The translations under genes were made by a program, and so were the position numbers. Below the pieces are notes generated by a model. The model did not search any database. It was not told where the DNA came from and saw only the letters and a list, made by a program, of their open reading frames with translations. Shown piece by piece: positions 17,570 to 26,006 of a stretch of 64,000 bases of DNA; the stretch's first letter is position 1, and each line of letters starts with the position of its first letter. The DNA comes from Parapedobacter sp037190485 (GTDB lineage: Bacteria > Bacteroidota > Bacteroidia > Sphingobacteriales > Sphingobacteriaceae). The stretch covers positions 256,134 through 320,133 of the forward strand of contig JBBCJB010000020.1 of assembly GCA_037190485.1 (NCBI GenBank). Reading direction: 5' to 3'.

Positions 17570-18181
17570 ATGAATCCCCTGTTTTCATCCCCGCTTACGC
17601 CCCAGCTAAATGAATACTTGCTCATTATAGCTCCTGACGAGCCAGTACAGCGTCAATTGCAGGCTTTTAAACGTGATTTCCTGTCCAAACATCCGTACGC
17701 AAACGCAATCGTTTCGAAGAGCCACATCTCCTTGATGAGATTCTTGCAATATGATAGCTACGAAAAACAGATCGTACGCGAACTTCAGCTCTTGGCCGCA
17801 TCGGTTATGCCTTTTGATGTCGAATTAAGGGATTTCGGCAGCTTTGGCCACACCATTTTCGTTGATGTCAAATCGGTCGATCCGATACTCGACTTGGTAT
17901 CAAAACGCCGGAGCGCGTTGAGCCACCTATTCAGTAAATATAAGGGATTTTCTCCACGATTCGTGACAAAGCCCCACATCACGATTGCCCGCAACCTTAC
18001 CCCGATGCAAGGCAACTACGTTTGGCCCATTTGGAACAGGACAAAGTATAAAGGCAGCTTTAGCGCCAAAGACATGGTCCTATTGAAACGCAAAGCCGGC
18101 GCAAGCGGATATACGGTGGCAAACAAGTTCCAATTCCTTGGCTTACCCCCGGCCTACAGGCAAGGCGAGCTATTCGCATAG
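17570..18181 (+). CDS. 2'-5' RNA ligase-like (2H) phosphoesterase
   Basis: A 203-residue protein with the two HxS/T motifs of the 2H phosphoesterase superfamily: SHISLMRF (His52, Ser54) and PHITIAR (His136, Thr138). Such enzymes hydrolyse cyclic phosphodiesters or ligate RNA ends; the actual substrate here is unknown. It is preceded by an AT-rich spacer and is convergent with the ECF sigma gene. Confidence 0.85.
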   Translation: MNPLFSSPLTPQLNEYLLIIAPDEPVQRQLQAFKRDFLSKHPYANAIVSKSHISLMRFLQYDSYEKQIVRELQLLAASVMPFDVELRDFGSFGHTIFVDVKSVDPILDLVSKRRSALSHLFSKYKGFSPRFVTKPHITIARNLTPMQGNYVWPIWNRTKYKGSFSAKDMVLLKRKAGASGYTVANKFQFLGLPPAYRQGELFA

Positions 18182-18194
18182 CCCGCTATCCGGA

Positions 18195-18782
18195 TTAGCC
18201 GATTTTCAATGCCAACTCTTTACCGTACATCATCTTTCGAAGATTGTTGAGCGCATATCGCATCCTGCCCAAGGCGGTATTGATGCTCACGTCAGTGACA
18301 TCGGCTATTTCCTTAAAACTCATTTCGCCGTAGTGACGCATAATGAGCACTTCCTTTTGGTCGTCTGGAAGGAGTTGGATCATTTTCCGCAAATCTTTGT
18401 GGGTTTGCTCACGAATCATCCGTGTTTCGATGCTCTCGTCCGAGAATTGCAATACATCAAAAATATCAAACCCTTCGTTGTTGACGACGACAGGCGTACG
18501 GCGCTCCTTCCGATAATAATCAATAACAAGATTGTGTGCAATGCGTGTCACCCATGGCAAGAATTTACCTTCTTCGTTATACCGCCCGCTCCTAAGGGTA
18601 TTGATGACCTTGATGAAGGTATCTTGGAATATATCTTCGGCAAGATACTCATCCTTCACCAGTAAATAGATGGAAGTATATAATTTGGATTTATACCGAT
18701 CTATCAAAACTTCCAGTCCCTGCTCATCACCAGACACATATGCCCGGATAAGCTCCTGGTCGGTTCTTTGCTCAAGCTTCAT
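18195..18782 (-). CDS. ECF-type RNA polymerase sigma factor
   Basis: A 195-residue protein with sigma region 2 (LYLLVKDEYLAEDIFQDTF-type core: DEYLAEDIFQDTFIKVI, then WVTRIAHNLVIDYYRKERR) and region 4 (LLPDDQKEVLIMRHYGEMSFKEIA). I see no FecR-type anti-sigma gene nearby, and the layout matches a stand-alone RpoE-like ECF common in this phylum. The ATG at 18782 gives MKLEQRTDQELIRAYVSGD, the normal family start; an upstream in-frame ATG at 18815 adds an atypical lead. Confidence 0.9.
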   Translation of the reverse strand: MKLEQRTDQELIRAYVSGDEQGLEVLIDRYKSKLYTSIYLLVKDEYLAEDIFQDTFIKVINTLRSGRYNEEGKFLPWVTRIAHNLVIDYYRKERRTPVVVNNEGFDIFDVLQFSDESIETRMIREQTHKDLRKMIQLLPDDQKEVLIMRHYGEMSFKEIADVTDVSINTALGRMRYALNNLRKMMYGKELALKIG

Positions 18783-18967
18783 ATACGCTACTTTCGTTTT
18801 TACTATTCTCAACAAATAAGTAATTTTTCTTTTGTAGCCGTATTTCCTATAGCTGCTCTCCTATCTATGGTTTTGTTAACTAGGCCAAAAAAAAACAAAA
18901 TTTTCAGAAATTCAAAGTTTTTGTTTGATTTTCATTCAGGAAATGCATAAACGGGAGATGCATGTAA

Positions 18968-19004
18968 CAAAAAAACCTTGTCCTCCGCGCGTAGGGGACA
19001 AGGT
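18968..19004 (-). terminator. Terminator downstream of glyA
   Basis: On the - strand, a 9-bp stem ACCTTGTCC/GGACAAGGT with an 11-12 nt loop, followed by a T-run (plus-strand A-tract at 18968-18974). Confidence 0.85.
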
Positions 19005-19029
19005 CATCGGTCAGGAAAAATAACCTGAA

Positions 19030-20301
19030 TTACTTATACAGTGGGTATTCGTCCATCAATGCCTTTACCTTATTATGGATTTTTGCCAGCGCGGCATCGT
19101 CGTCATGCTTGATCAATGCCACGTCAATCATTTCAGCGATTTCCAACATCTGCGGCTCTTGGAGCCGACGCGTCGTGATGGCGGCGGTTCCCAATCGGAT
19201 ACCGGAAGTGACAAAGGGCGACTTATCATCAAAAGGCACCATGTTTTTGTTTATCGTGATGCCTGCCTTGCCCAAAGCAGCTTCTGCAGCTTTGCCACTG
19301 ATGCCCTTGTTGCGAAGATCGATCAACATCAGGTGGTTGTCGGTCCCGCCTGAGCTGATCTGATAGCCTTTAGTCACGAATGCCTGCGCCAATGCGGCCG
19401 CGTTTTTCTTCACCTGAACGATGTAATCCATGTATTCGTCGCTCAGCGCTTCGCCAAAGGCGATGGCCTTGGCCGCAATGATATGCTCCAGCGGGCCGCC
19501 TTGCGTACCCGGGAAAACCGCTAGATCCAGCAAGGATGTGATGCTACGTATTTCTCCCTTGGGCGTCTTTATGCCCCAAGGGTTTTCAAAATCCTTGCCT
19601 ACCATGATCAGTCCACCGCGTGGTCCGCGCAACGTCTTATGCGTAGTAGTCGTCACTACATGGCAATGCGGCAAAGGGTCGCTTAGTAGACCGCGGGCGA
19701 TAAGCCCGGCAGGATGTGAGATATCCGCCACCACCAATGCACCGATTTCGTCGGCCACCTTCCGGATGAATGCGTAGTCCCAATCCCGGGAATAAGCGGA
19801 TGCCCCGCATATGATCACTTTGGGCTTTTCCTGTATCGCGATTTCTTCGAGTTGCTTGTAATCAATCAATCCTGTCTCACGGTCTACACCATAAAATAAC
19901 GGTTGGTATAACTTGCCTGAGAAATTGACCGTAGCGCCATGTGTGAGGTGCCCACCGTGAGAGAGGTCGAAACCCAGGATCTTATCGCCAGGTTGCAAGA
20001 GCGCCAAAAACACGGCAGCGTTGGCTTGTGCTCCTGAATGTGGCTGCACATTCACCCATTCAGCACCGAAGAGTTGCTTTGCACGTTCGATGGCGATCGT
20101 CTCCACCTCGTCCACGACCTCGCAACCGCCGTAATAGCGCTTGCCCGGTAGACCTTCGGCGTACTTATTGGTAAGCACCGAACCGGCTGCCTCCATCACC
20201 TGTCGGCTAACAAAGTTTTCTGACGCGATAAGCTCGATGCCTTCCTCTTGGCGCTTAAGCTCTTCACGGATTAAGTTAAAGATCTTCTCGTCTCTTCTCA
20301 T
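19030..20301 (-). CDS. glyA: Serine hydroxymethyltransferase
   Basis: A 423-residue PLP enzyme. Visible are ELIASENFVS at the N-terminus, GKRYYGGCEVVD, the PHSGAQANAAVF segment, DLSHGGHLTHG, and the Schiff-base lysine in TTTTHKTLRGPRGG (~219). It converts serine and THF to glycine and methylene-THF, feeding one-carbon metabolism. It has its own promoter and terminator and so is monocistronic. Confidence 0.96.
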   Translation of the reverse strand: MRRDEKIFNLIREELKRQEEGIELIASENFVSRQVMEAAGSVLTNKYAEGLPGKRYYGGCEVVDEVETIAIERAKQLFGAEWVNVQPHSGAQANAAVFLALLQPGDKILGFDLSHGGHLTHGATVNFSGKLYQPLFYGVDRETGLIDYKQLEEIAIQEKPKVIICGASAYSRDWDYAFIRKVADEIGALVVADISHPAGLIARGLLSDPLPHCHVVTTTTHKTLRGPRGGLIMVGKDFENPWGIKTPKGEIRSITSLLDLAVFPGTQGGPLEHIIAAKAIAFGEALSDEYMDYIVQVKKNAAALAQAFVTKGYQISSGGTDNHLMLIDLRNKGISGKAAEAALGKAGITINKNMVPFDDKSPFVTSGIRLGTAAITTRRLQEPQMLEIAEMIDVALIKHDDDAALAKIHNKVKALMDEYPLYK

Positions 20302-20335
20302 TGCGGAACAAAGAATTGAATGTTAAAAAGTTGCG

Positions 20336-20365
20336 CAAAGATAAGAACTTGGATGCAATATTCAA
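20336..20365 (-). promoter_or_regulatory. glyA promoter (TTG-N19-TATCTTTG)
   Basis: On the - strand: TTG (plus 20363-20365) then 19 nt then a perfect TATCTTTG (plus 20336-20343), 34 nt upstream of the glyA ATG. Confidence 0.75.
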
Positions 20366-20889
20366 CTGCCCAACTCACTTTTGATCGCTTTCAGCGCGAG
20401 GTGATACGGATTTTCTTCTTGTTCTGCGATGTGAGCGAGCAAAATCTTGATGAGTTCGTTTGCTGTGGCGGTGGCCGACAGCCCACTCCCACCGTTGCGG
20501 ATCAATGCAATGGTGTCTTCCTTGAGCCGCCTGACCACCGACCACGCGACGTCGCTCACGTATAACTGCTGGGTGACATTGTGTTGGAACTCCGCCCGAA
20601 TCTCGGCGAGCAACGCCTCTTGGAAATCGACGGCGCTCAAACCGGGGATATGAAGACGCAGCAACAGGTTGTTGGGGTCGAGTCGCTCCACAAACAAGAC
20701 AAGCCGCTCGTAAGCCTGTAGCCTCAGCGGCAACAATTGTTTGTTTGCCTCGCGCCTTGACTCCAATAGCTTCATCTTGAACACGTGTGCATTGTACTTG
20801 GACCAAAACATCCAGTTGGCCAACCCGACGACCAGACTCCCGGCCAAAGCGTACTTGACAAATTCTATTGCGAACGATGCGATATCCAT
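20362..20889 (-). CDS. Single-span membrane protein, Bacteroidota family
   Basis: A 175-residue protein with one N-terminal membrane helix (FVKYALAGSLVVGLANWMFW) followed by a charged, helical cytoplasmic region (KMKLLESRREANKQLLPLRLQAYERLVLFVERLDP) that may form a coiled coil. I recall similar conserved hypothetical proteins next to glyA-type genes in Sphingobacteriales, possibly the DUF7935 family, but I cannot confirm the assignment. No catalytic motif. Its 3' end overlaps the glyA promoter region. Confidence 0.65.
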   Translation of the reverse strand: MDIASFAIEFVKYALAGSLVVGLANWMFWSKYNAHVFKMKLLESRREANKQLLPLRLQAYERLVLFVERLDPNNLLLRLHIPGLSAVDFQEALLAEIRAEFQHNVTQQLYVSDVAWSVVRRLKEDTIALIRNGGSGLSATATANELIKILLAHIAEQEENPYHLALKAIKSELGS

Positions 20890-20950
20890 GTATCGTTTGT
20901 TTATGGAACGTAAAAATCCCTATTAGCCAACAAAAGTGGTGATTTTTATG

Positions 20951-20958
20951 TATTTTTG
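20951..20958 (+). promoter_or_regulatory. -7 element TATTTTTG for IscA-like gene
   Basis: A TAnnTTTG match 27 nt upstream of the ATG at 20986, in the divergent spacer with the membrane-protein gene. Confidence 0.5.
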
Positions 20959-20985
20959 TATGTTTTTGAATTTAAATAATCAGCG

Positions 20986-21339
20986 ATGAGTACAGCAACA
21001 CTTTCCCCCGCGGCGCCGTTGACATTGACGCCTGGAGCCATAAAAGAACTCAAAAAGTTGAAAGAGCAACAGGAGATATCCGACGACTTCGGGTTGCGCG
21101 TCGGCGTTGAAGGTGGCGGCTGTGCCGGCATGAATTACCTATTGGGGTTTGATCAAAAGAAGGACGGCGATACGGAATATGACATCGAGGGGATAAGGGT
21201 TTTCATGAATAAAGCTCACGGCCTATACCTTGCCGGCATGGAAATCGATTTTCTGAGCGGGCTTGACGCCCGGGGGTTCACGTTCAACAATCCCAACGCC
21301 AGCAAAACGTGTGGATGCGGTTCGTCATTTTCCGCATAG
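20986..21339 (+). CDS. HesB/IscA-type Fe-S cluster assembly protein
   Basis: A 117-residue A-type carrier. The three cluster-binding cysteines are present: one in VEGGGCAGMNY and two in the C-terminal CGCGSSF (C-G-C). It accepts and passes Fe-S clusters during maturation. The N-terminal extension STATLSPAAPLTL is a little longer than in E. coli IscA/ErpA. The stop is followed by a structured 80-nt stretch before the ileS promoter. Confidence 0.9.
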   Translation: MSTATLSPAAPLTLTPGAIKELKKLKEQQEISDDFGLRVGVEGGGCAGMNYLLGFDQKKDGDTEYDIEGIRVFMNKAHGLYLAGMEIDFLSGLDARGFTFNNPNASKTCGCGSSFSA

Positions 21340-21350
21340 GCCGCACACCC

Positions 21351-21430
21351 GATTGCCAATGGGGGGCTACCGCCCCTGCGTATATGCGCATCCACTATAG
21401 GCTTACGCCTCTTCGCCGTTGTTGGCAATA
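21351..21430. repeat. Structured intergenic element with nested hairpins
   Basis: An outer inverted repeat ATTGCCAA (21352-21359) / TTGGCAAT (21422-21429) encloses three smaller stems: GGGGC-TACC-GCCCC (21363-21376), TGCG-TATATG-CGCA (21377-21390) and AGGC-TTAC-GCCT (21399-21410). The fold resembles a four-way junction. It could be a terminator, a REP-like palindromic repeat or a structured leader RNA; there is no T-run. Confidence 0.45.
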
Positions 21431-21464
21431 GCATCCCAAGCTTTTTCCTTTCGCTTTATTTCCT

Positions 21465-21472
21465 TATCTTTG
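21465..21472 (+). promoter_or_regulatory. -7 element TATCTTTG for ileS
   Basis: A perfect TAnnTTTG 28 nt upstream of the ileS ATG at 21501. Confidence 0.6.
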
Positions 21473-21500
21473 CAGCCTCGTTTTTGCAGACAATATATTG

Positions 21501-24500
21501 ATGTACAAGGAATACAAGCAGCTTAATTTACCTGAAATAGGCAACGAAATACTGACTCGGTGGCAAGCGGAAAAAATCTTTGAAAAAAGTATTACGCAAC
21601 GCCCTGCCGACCGTCCTTATACCTTCTATGAAGGTCCGCCCTCGGCCAATGGCATGCCTGGCATCCACCACGTGATGGCACGTACCATCAAGGATATCTT
21701 CTGCCGGTATAAAACGCTAAAGGGTTATCAGGTAAAACGCAAGGGAGGATGGGACACGCACGGCCTACCCATCGAGCTCGCCGTGGAAAAGACGCTCGGC
21801 ATCACCAAAGAAGACATCGGTAAGTCGATATCCGTGGCCGACTATAACGCGGCCTGTCGAAGAGAGGTGATGAAGTACACCGACATCTGGAATGACCTGA
21901 CCGAAAAGATGGGGTATTGGGTCGATTTGGGAAACCCTTACATCACTTACGAAAATGAATATATCGAAACCCTATGGTGGATCCTGAAGGAACTGTACAA
22001 AAAGGGGCTGCTGTATAAAGGGTACACCATCCAGCCGTATTCGCCCGCTGCGGGTACGGGGCTGAGTTCGCACGAACTCAATCAGCCCGGCACCTACAAG
22101 CCCATCAAGGACACCACGATCGTCGCCGAATTCCGCATCAAAAAGGATCAAGTACACCCTGCAATACCAACCCTTTTTGAAGATGACCACGAAGACACCG
22201 TCCTATTGGCTTGGACGACCACGCCATGGACCCTACCCGCCAATAGTGCACTGGTTGTCGGTGCAGCTATCCAATACGTAAAAATCCGAACGTTCAACCC
22301 GTATACCTTTGAGCCGGTGAGCGTGATTTTAGCCAAGGATTTGGTGAGTAGGTTCTTCAAACCCGAAGGGCAAGATATCGCGTTGCAAGATTACAAACAG
22401 GGCGACAAGATCATCCCGTGGGAACTCCGGGCCGAATTTTCGGGTTCGGCATTGACCAATCTACGCTATCACCAGTTGTTGCCCTACGTAACCAACGAAG
22501 TATTGGAACAACACGGCTTCCGGGTGATTGTCGGCGATTTCGTGACGACGGAAGATGGGACGGGTATAGTCCACTCTTCTGCCACGTTCGGAGCCGATGA
22601 CTTTCGCGTAAGCAAGGAAAACAACATCCCAGGCGTATTCGTGACCGATGGAAACGGCAAGGACGTGCCTATCGTGGATAAGCAGGGGCGATTCGTCAAG
22701 GAAATCGGCGAATTTGGCGGGCGTTTCGTCAAGGAAGAGTATTACAGCGATGCGGAACGTATGGCGGAGGGTTTCAAGCCCACTGACGTATTGATTGCCA
22801 TCAAACTCAAGGAAGAGAACAAGGCGTTCGACGTCAAGAAATACGAACACAGCTACCCCCATTGCTGGCGCACGGACAAACCGGTGCTTTATTATCCGTT
22901 AGACAGCTGGTTCATCCGCACCACGGCTGTTAAAGATGAGTTGGTGGCACTCAACAAGACCATCAACTGGAAGCCCGAGTCTACGGGGACTGGCCGCTTT
23001 GGCAATTGGCTGGAAAACCTCGTGGATTGGAACCTTTCCCGTTCGCGCTATTGGGGAACGCCGTTGCCCATTTGGCGTAGCGAAGACGAAAGCGAGGAAA
23101 TTTGCATCGGCTCGATCGCTGAATTACGGGAGCGGATCGAACAAAGCCTGGCCTCACCTACCCTCGATGAGACGGAAAAGGAAGCCTTACGCGAATACTT
23201 GCGCACGTTCGGCACCGACGAGCTCGACCTGCACCGCCCGTATGTGGATGACGTGGTATTGGTGTCGGAAGCCGGACAGAAGCTCCGCCGCGAACCCGAC
23301 CTCATCGACGTGTGGTTCGACAGCGGCGCGATGCCGTTCGCACAGTGGGGATTGGACTCCGACAAACTCGCGTCAGGTAGCGATTCACCCTTCAATTCAG
23401 GCTTCGACGGCGCCTACCCAGCGGATTTCATCGCGGAGGGCGTTGACCAAACCCGCGGATGGTTTTTCACGCTACACGCCATTTCAACCATGCTCAAGCA
23501 ATCGGTCGCGTTCAAGAACGTGGTTTCCAACGGGCTGGTACTCGACAAAAATGGCAACAAGATGTCGAAAAGGCTGGGCAATGCAGTAGATCCCTTCGCC
23601 ACGATCGAGAAGTACGGGGCCGACGCTACGCGCTGGTACATGATCAGCAATGCCGCCCCGTGGGACAACCTTCGCTTCAACGAAGAGGGACTGGATGAAG
23701 TGCGTCGAAAATTTTTCGGCACACTGTACAATACGTATGCCTTTTTCGCGCTTTATGCGAATATCGACAGATTTGCCTATGTAGAGGACGAGCTTTCCAT
23801 CGAGACACGCCCCGAAATCGATCGTTGGATCATTTCGTTGCTCAATAGCCTCGCGAAGGACGTGGATGGCTACTATACGGATTTCGAACCGACCAAGGCG
23901 GCACGTGCCATCCAGACGTTTGTCGACGAGCACCTAAGCAACTGGTATGTGCGGCTGTGCCGTCGCCGTTTCTGGAAAGGTGAATACACCCATGATAAAG
24001 TTTCGGCTTACCAGACACTTTACACCTGCCTCAACACGGTTGCCAAGCTCATGTCACCCATCGCTCCGTTTTTCAGCGATCGGCTTTTCTTGGATTTGAA
24101 TCGCGCAACTACCAGGGAACAAGCCGAATCCGTCCATCTCGCCGACTTTCCGACCTATCAAGCAACACTGGTTGATGTCGATTTGGAGGAACGGATGGCG
24201 CTGGCGCAAGACATCTCATCGCTCACCCTATCGCTTCGGAAAAAAACGGGCATCAACGTACGGCAACCGCTAAACAAAATCCTGCTTCCCGTACTTGATG
24301 AGGGATTCCAACGCAACGTCGAAAGCGTAAAGGAACTGATCCTCTCAGAAACCAATATCAAGGCAATCGAGTTCATCACCGATACTTCCGGCATCATCAG
24401 GAAGAAAATCAAACCCAATTTCAAGGCGTTGGGGCCAAAAGTCGGCAAAGGCATGAAGCAAGTGGCGGCGACCATCCAAGGTTTCAAGCCCGAAGAGATC

Positions 24501-24914
24501 GCTACCCTGGAACGCGAAGGCAGCATCCAGCTAAGCGATATCGCTTATACAGTAAGCCTGGAGGACGTGGAAATCGTTGCGGAAGACGTTTCCGGATGGG
24601 AAGTGGCCAATATCGGGAAGTTAACCGTGGCACTGGACGTGACGATTACGGATACCCTGCGCAATGAAGGGATTTCCCGTGAACTCGTCAATAGAATCCA
24701 AAACATCCGCAAGGAACGCGGATTTGAGGTGACCGACCGAATTAACGTGAGCATGAGTGATATCCCGGATATTACGGAAGCCGCGAAAGGTAATTTATCT
24801 TATATTCGCGCAGAGATATTGGCAGACTCTTTGATATTCGAGGATAGCTTGACGAAGGGCGATACCATCTCCATCGCTGAAAGGGAGATGAACATTATAA
24901 TTGAAAAAGTATAA
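21501..24914 (+). CDS. ileS: Isoleucyl-tRNA synthetase
   Basis: A ~1137-residue class-I synthetase. The HIGH-like motif is in PPSANGMPGIHHVMA (~46), and KMSKRLGN (~687) binds ATP. The editing (CP1) insert with TTWTLPANSALVVG-type sequence (AWTTTPWTLPANSALVV) and the anticodon-binding domain with DEHLSNWYVRLCRRRFW are present. Length fits the long bacterial/eukaryote-like IleRS group, which can be naturally more mupirocin-tolerant (family knowledge; not testable here). The ATG at 21501 is chosen over a TTG 3 nt earlier. The DksA-like gene follows 4 bp after the stop. Confidence 0.95.
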   Translation: MYKEYKQLNLPEIGNEILTRWQAEKIFEKSITQRPADRPYTFYEGPPSANGMPGIHHVMARTIKDIFCRYKTLKGYQVKRKGGWDTHGLPIELAVEKTLGITKEDIGKSISVADYNAACRREVMKYTDIWNDLTEKMGYWVDLGNPYITYENEYIETLWWILKELYKKGLLYKGYTIQPYSPAAGTGLSSHELNQPGTYKPIKDTTIVAEFRIKKDQVHPAIPTLFEDDHEDTVLLAWTTTPWTLPANSALVVGAAIQYVKIRTFNPYTFEPVSVILAKDLVSRFFKPEGQDIALQDYKQGDKIIPWELRAEFSGSALTNLRYHQLLPYVTNEVLEQHGFRVIVGDFVTTEDGTGIVHSSATFGADDFRVSKENNIPGVFVTDGNGKDVPIVDKQGRFVKEIGEFGGRFVKEEYYSDAERMAEGFKPTDVLIAIKLKEENKAFDVKKYEHSYPHCWRTDKPVLYYPLDSWFIRTTAVKDELVALNKTINWKPESTGTGRFGNWLENLVDWNLSRSRYWGTPLPIWRSEDESEEICIGSIAELRERIEQSLASPTLDETEKEALREYLRTFGTDELDLHRPYVDDVVLVSEAGQKLRREPDLIDVWFDSGAMPFAQWGLDSDKLASGSDSPFNSGFDGAYPADFIAEGVDQTRGWFFTLHAISTMLKQSVAFKNVVSNGLVLDKNGNKMSKRLGNAVDPFATIEKYGADATRWYMISNAAPWDNLRFNEEGLDEVRRKFFGTLYNTYAFFALYANIDRFAYVEDELSIETRPEIDRWIISLLNSLAKDVDGYYTDFEPTKAARAIQTFVDEHLSNWYVRLCRRRFWKGEYTHDKVSAYQTLYTCLNTVAKLMSPIAPFFSDRLFLDLNRATTREQAESVHLADFPTYQATLVDVDLEERMALAQDISSLTLSLRKKTGINVRQPLNKILLPVLDEGFQRNVESVKELILSETNIKAIEFITDTSGIIRKKIKPNFKALGPKVGKGMKQVAATIQGFKPEEIATLEREGSIQLSDIAYTVSLEDVEIVAEDVSGWEVANIGKLTVALDVTITDTLRNEGISRELVNRIQNIRKERGFEVTDRINVSMSDIPDITEAAKGNLSYIRAEILADSLIFEDSLTKGDTISIAEREMNIIIEKV

Positions 24915-24918
24915 AATT

Positions 24919-25305
24919 ATGGCAAATAACAACGAAAAAACCCGGTATAGTGATGCTGAACTGCAAGAGTTCAAGGAAATAATCCTCGAGAAGCTTCGGA
25001 TAGCGAGGGAGGAATTGTCTGCCTTGACCAAATCGTTGAATAGTAGCAACGCCAACGGAACTGACGATACGGCAGGCACATTCAAGACCTTGGAAGACGG
25101 TTCTGCCACATTGGAGAAGGAGCAAACCAACCAACTGGCGGCCCGTCAAAAGAAATTCATCGATAATTTGGAAGCTGCGTTGGTACGCATCGAAAACAAG
25201 ACGTACGGCATCTGCCGAGAGACCGGCAAGCTCATTCAAAAGGAAAGGTTGCGCGCAGTGCCGCACACGACACTGAGCATGGAAGCCAAGTTGAAACAAT
25301 ATTAA
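24919..25305 (+). CDS. TraR/DksA-family protein with degenerate zinc finger
   Basis: A 128-residue protein with a helical N-terminal region and a DksA-like C-terminal finger. DksA should show two CxxC pairs, but here the first reads CRET (only one Cys) and the second LSMEA (none), with the spacer KERLRAVPHTT conserved. It therefore probably does not bind zinc in the classical way; such variants are common in Bacteroidota. DksA-family proteins bind the RNA polymerase secondary channel. It is co-transcribed with ileS and lspA. ATG at 24919 follows the ileS stop. Confidence 0.85.
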   Translation: MANNNEKTRYSDAELQEFKEIILEKLRIAREELSALTKSLNSSNANGTDDTAGTFKTLEDGSATLEKEQTNQLAARQKKFIDNLEAALVRIENKTYGICRETGKLIQKERLRAVPHTTLSMEAKLKQY

Positions 25306-25328
25306 TCCAGTAGCGTCCGAAAGATACC

Positions 25329-25979
25329 ATGAAAGGTTACACCAAACCCGTCATCTTGGTTTTGTCGGTACTGCTCGTCGATCAGCTTTCCAAACTCTGG
25401 ATCAAGCTAAACATGACCCTTGGACAGGAGTACAAGATTTTTGGCGATTGGTTCATCATCCATTTCACCGAAAACAACGGCATGGCCTTCGGTCTGGAAT
25501 TCGGCGGAGAGGCGGGCAAATTGGCGTTATCCCTATTTCGTATCGCGGCGGTAATCGGTATTGCCTATGGCCTGCACCATATGGTCAAACACAAGTACCA
25601 CCGGGGGTTCATCCTCAACGTAGCCCTGATTTTTGCGGGTGCTATGGGCAACATTATCGATTCGACGTTTTATGGGGTGCTATTCAGCGAAAGTACATGG
25701 TTCGACAAGGCACGTTTCTTGCCAGCGGAAGGCGGCTACTCCAGCTTACTTCACGGCAAGGTGGTCGACATGCTCTATTTTCCCATCATCAAAGGTAACT
25801 TCCCTTCTTGGTTCCCATTTTGGGGCGGCGAAGATTTCCTGTTTTTCCGGCCTGTGTTCAATATCGCTGATTCAGCGATTACGGTCGGGGTAGCATTGAT
25901 CCTCATATACCAGAAGCGCTACTTCAAAGAGGAAGTGGTAGAACCAGCGAGCTATAACAGTGAGGTCGTAGAAGATTAA
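25329..25979 (+). CDS. lspA: Lipoprotein signal peptidase
   Basis: A 216-residue inner-membrane aspartic protease with four membrane helices. The two catalytic aspartates sit in GNIIDSTFYG (~109) and FNIADSAITVG (~179). It cleaves signal peptides of diacylglyceryl-modified lipoproteins at the lipobox Cys. The extra loop between the motifs is typical of Bacteroidota LspA. It is the last gene of the ileS-dksA-like-lspA unit, ending at a bidirectional terminator. Confidence 0.94.
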   Translation: MKGYTKPVILVLSVLLVDQLSKLWIKLNMTLGQEYKIFGDWFIIHFTENNGMAFGLEFGGEAGKLALSLFRIAAVIGIAYGLHHMVKHKYHRGFILNVALIFAGAMGNIIDSTFYGVLFSESTWFDKARFLPAEGGYSSLLHGKVVDMLYFPIIKGNFPSWFPFWGGEDFLFFRPVFNIADSAITVGVALILIYQKRYFKEEVVEPASYNSEVVED

Positions 25980-25984
25980 AAAAA

Positions 25985-26006
25985 AGCGGCTTTCGCCGCT
26001 TTTTTT
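25985..26006. terminator. Bidirectional terminator between lspA and gnd
   Basis: Stem AGCGGC (25985-25990)-TTTC-GCCGCT (25995-26000), with an A-tract on the left and a T-tract on the right, so it can stop both convergent transcripts. The gnd stop codon (26005-26007) lies inside the T-tract. Confidence 0.9.

Noticed and set aside
22936..23589. A 217-aa + strand frame inside ileS
   Set aside because: It lies fully within ileS in another frame, with composition of serine/arginine/tryptophan shadow type.
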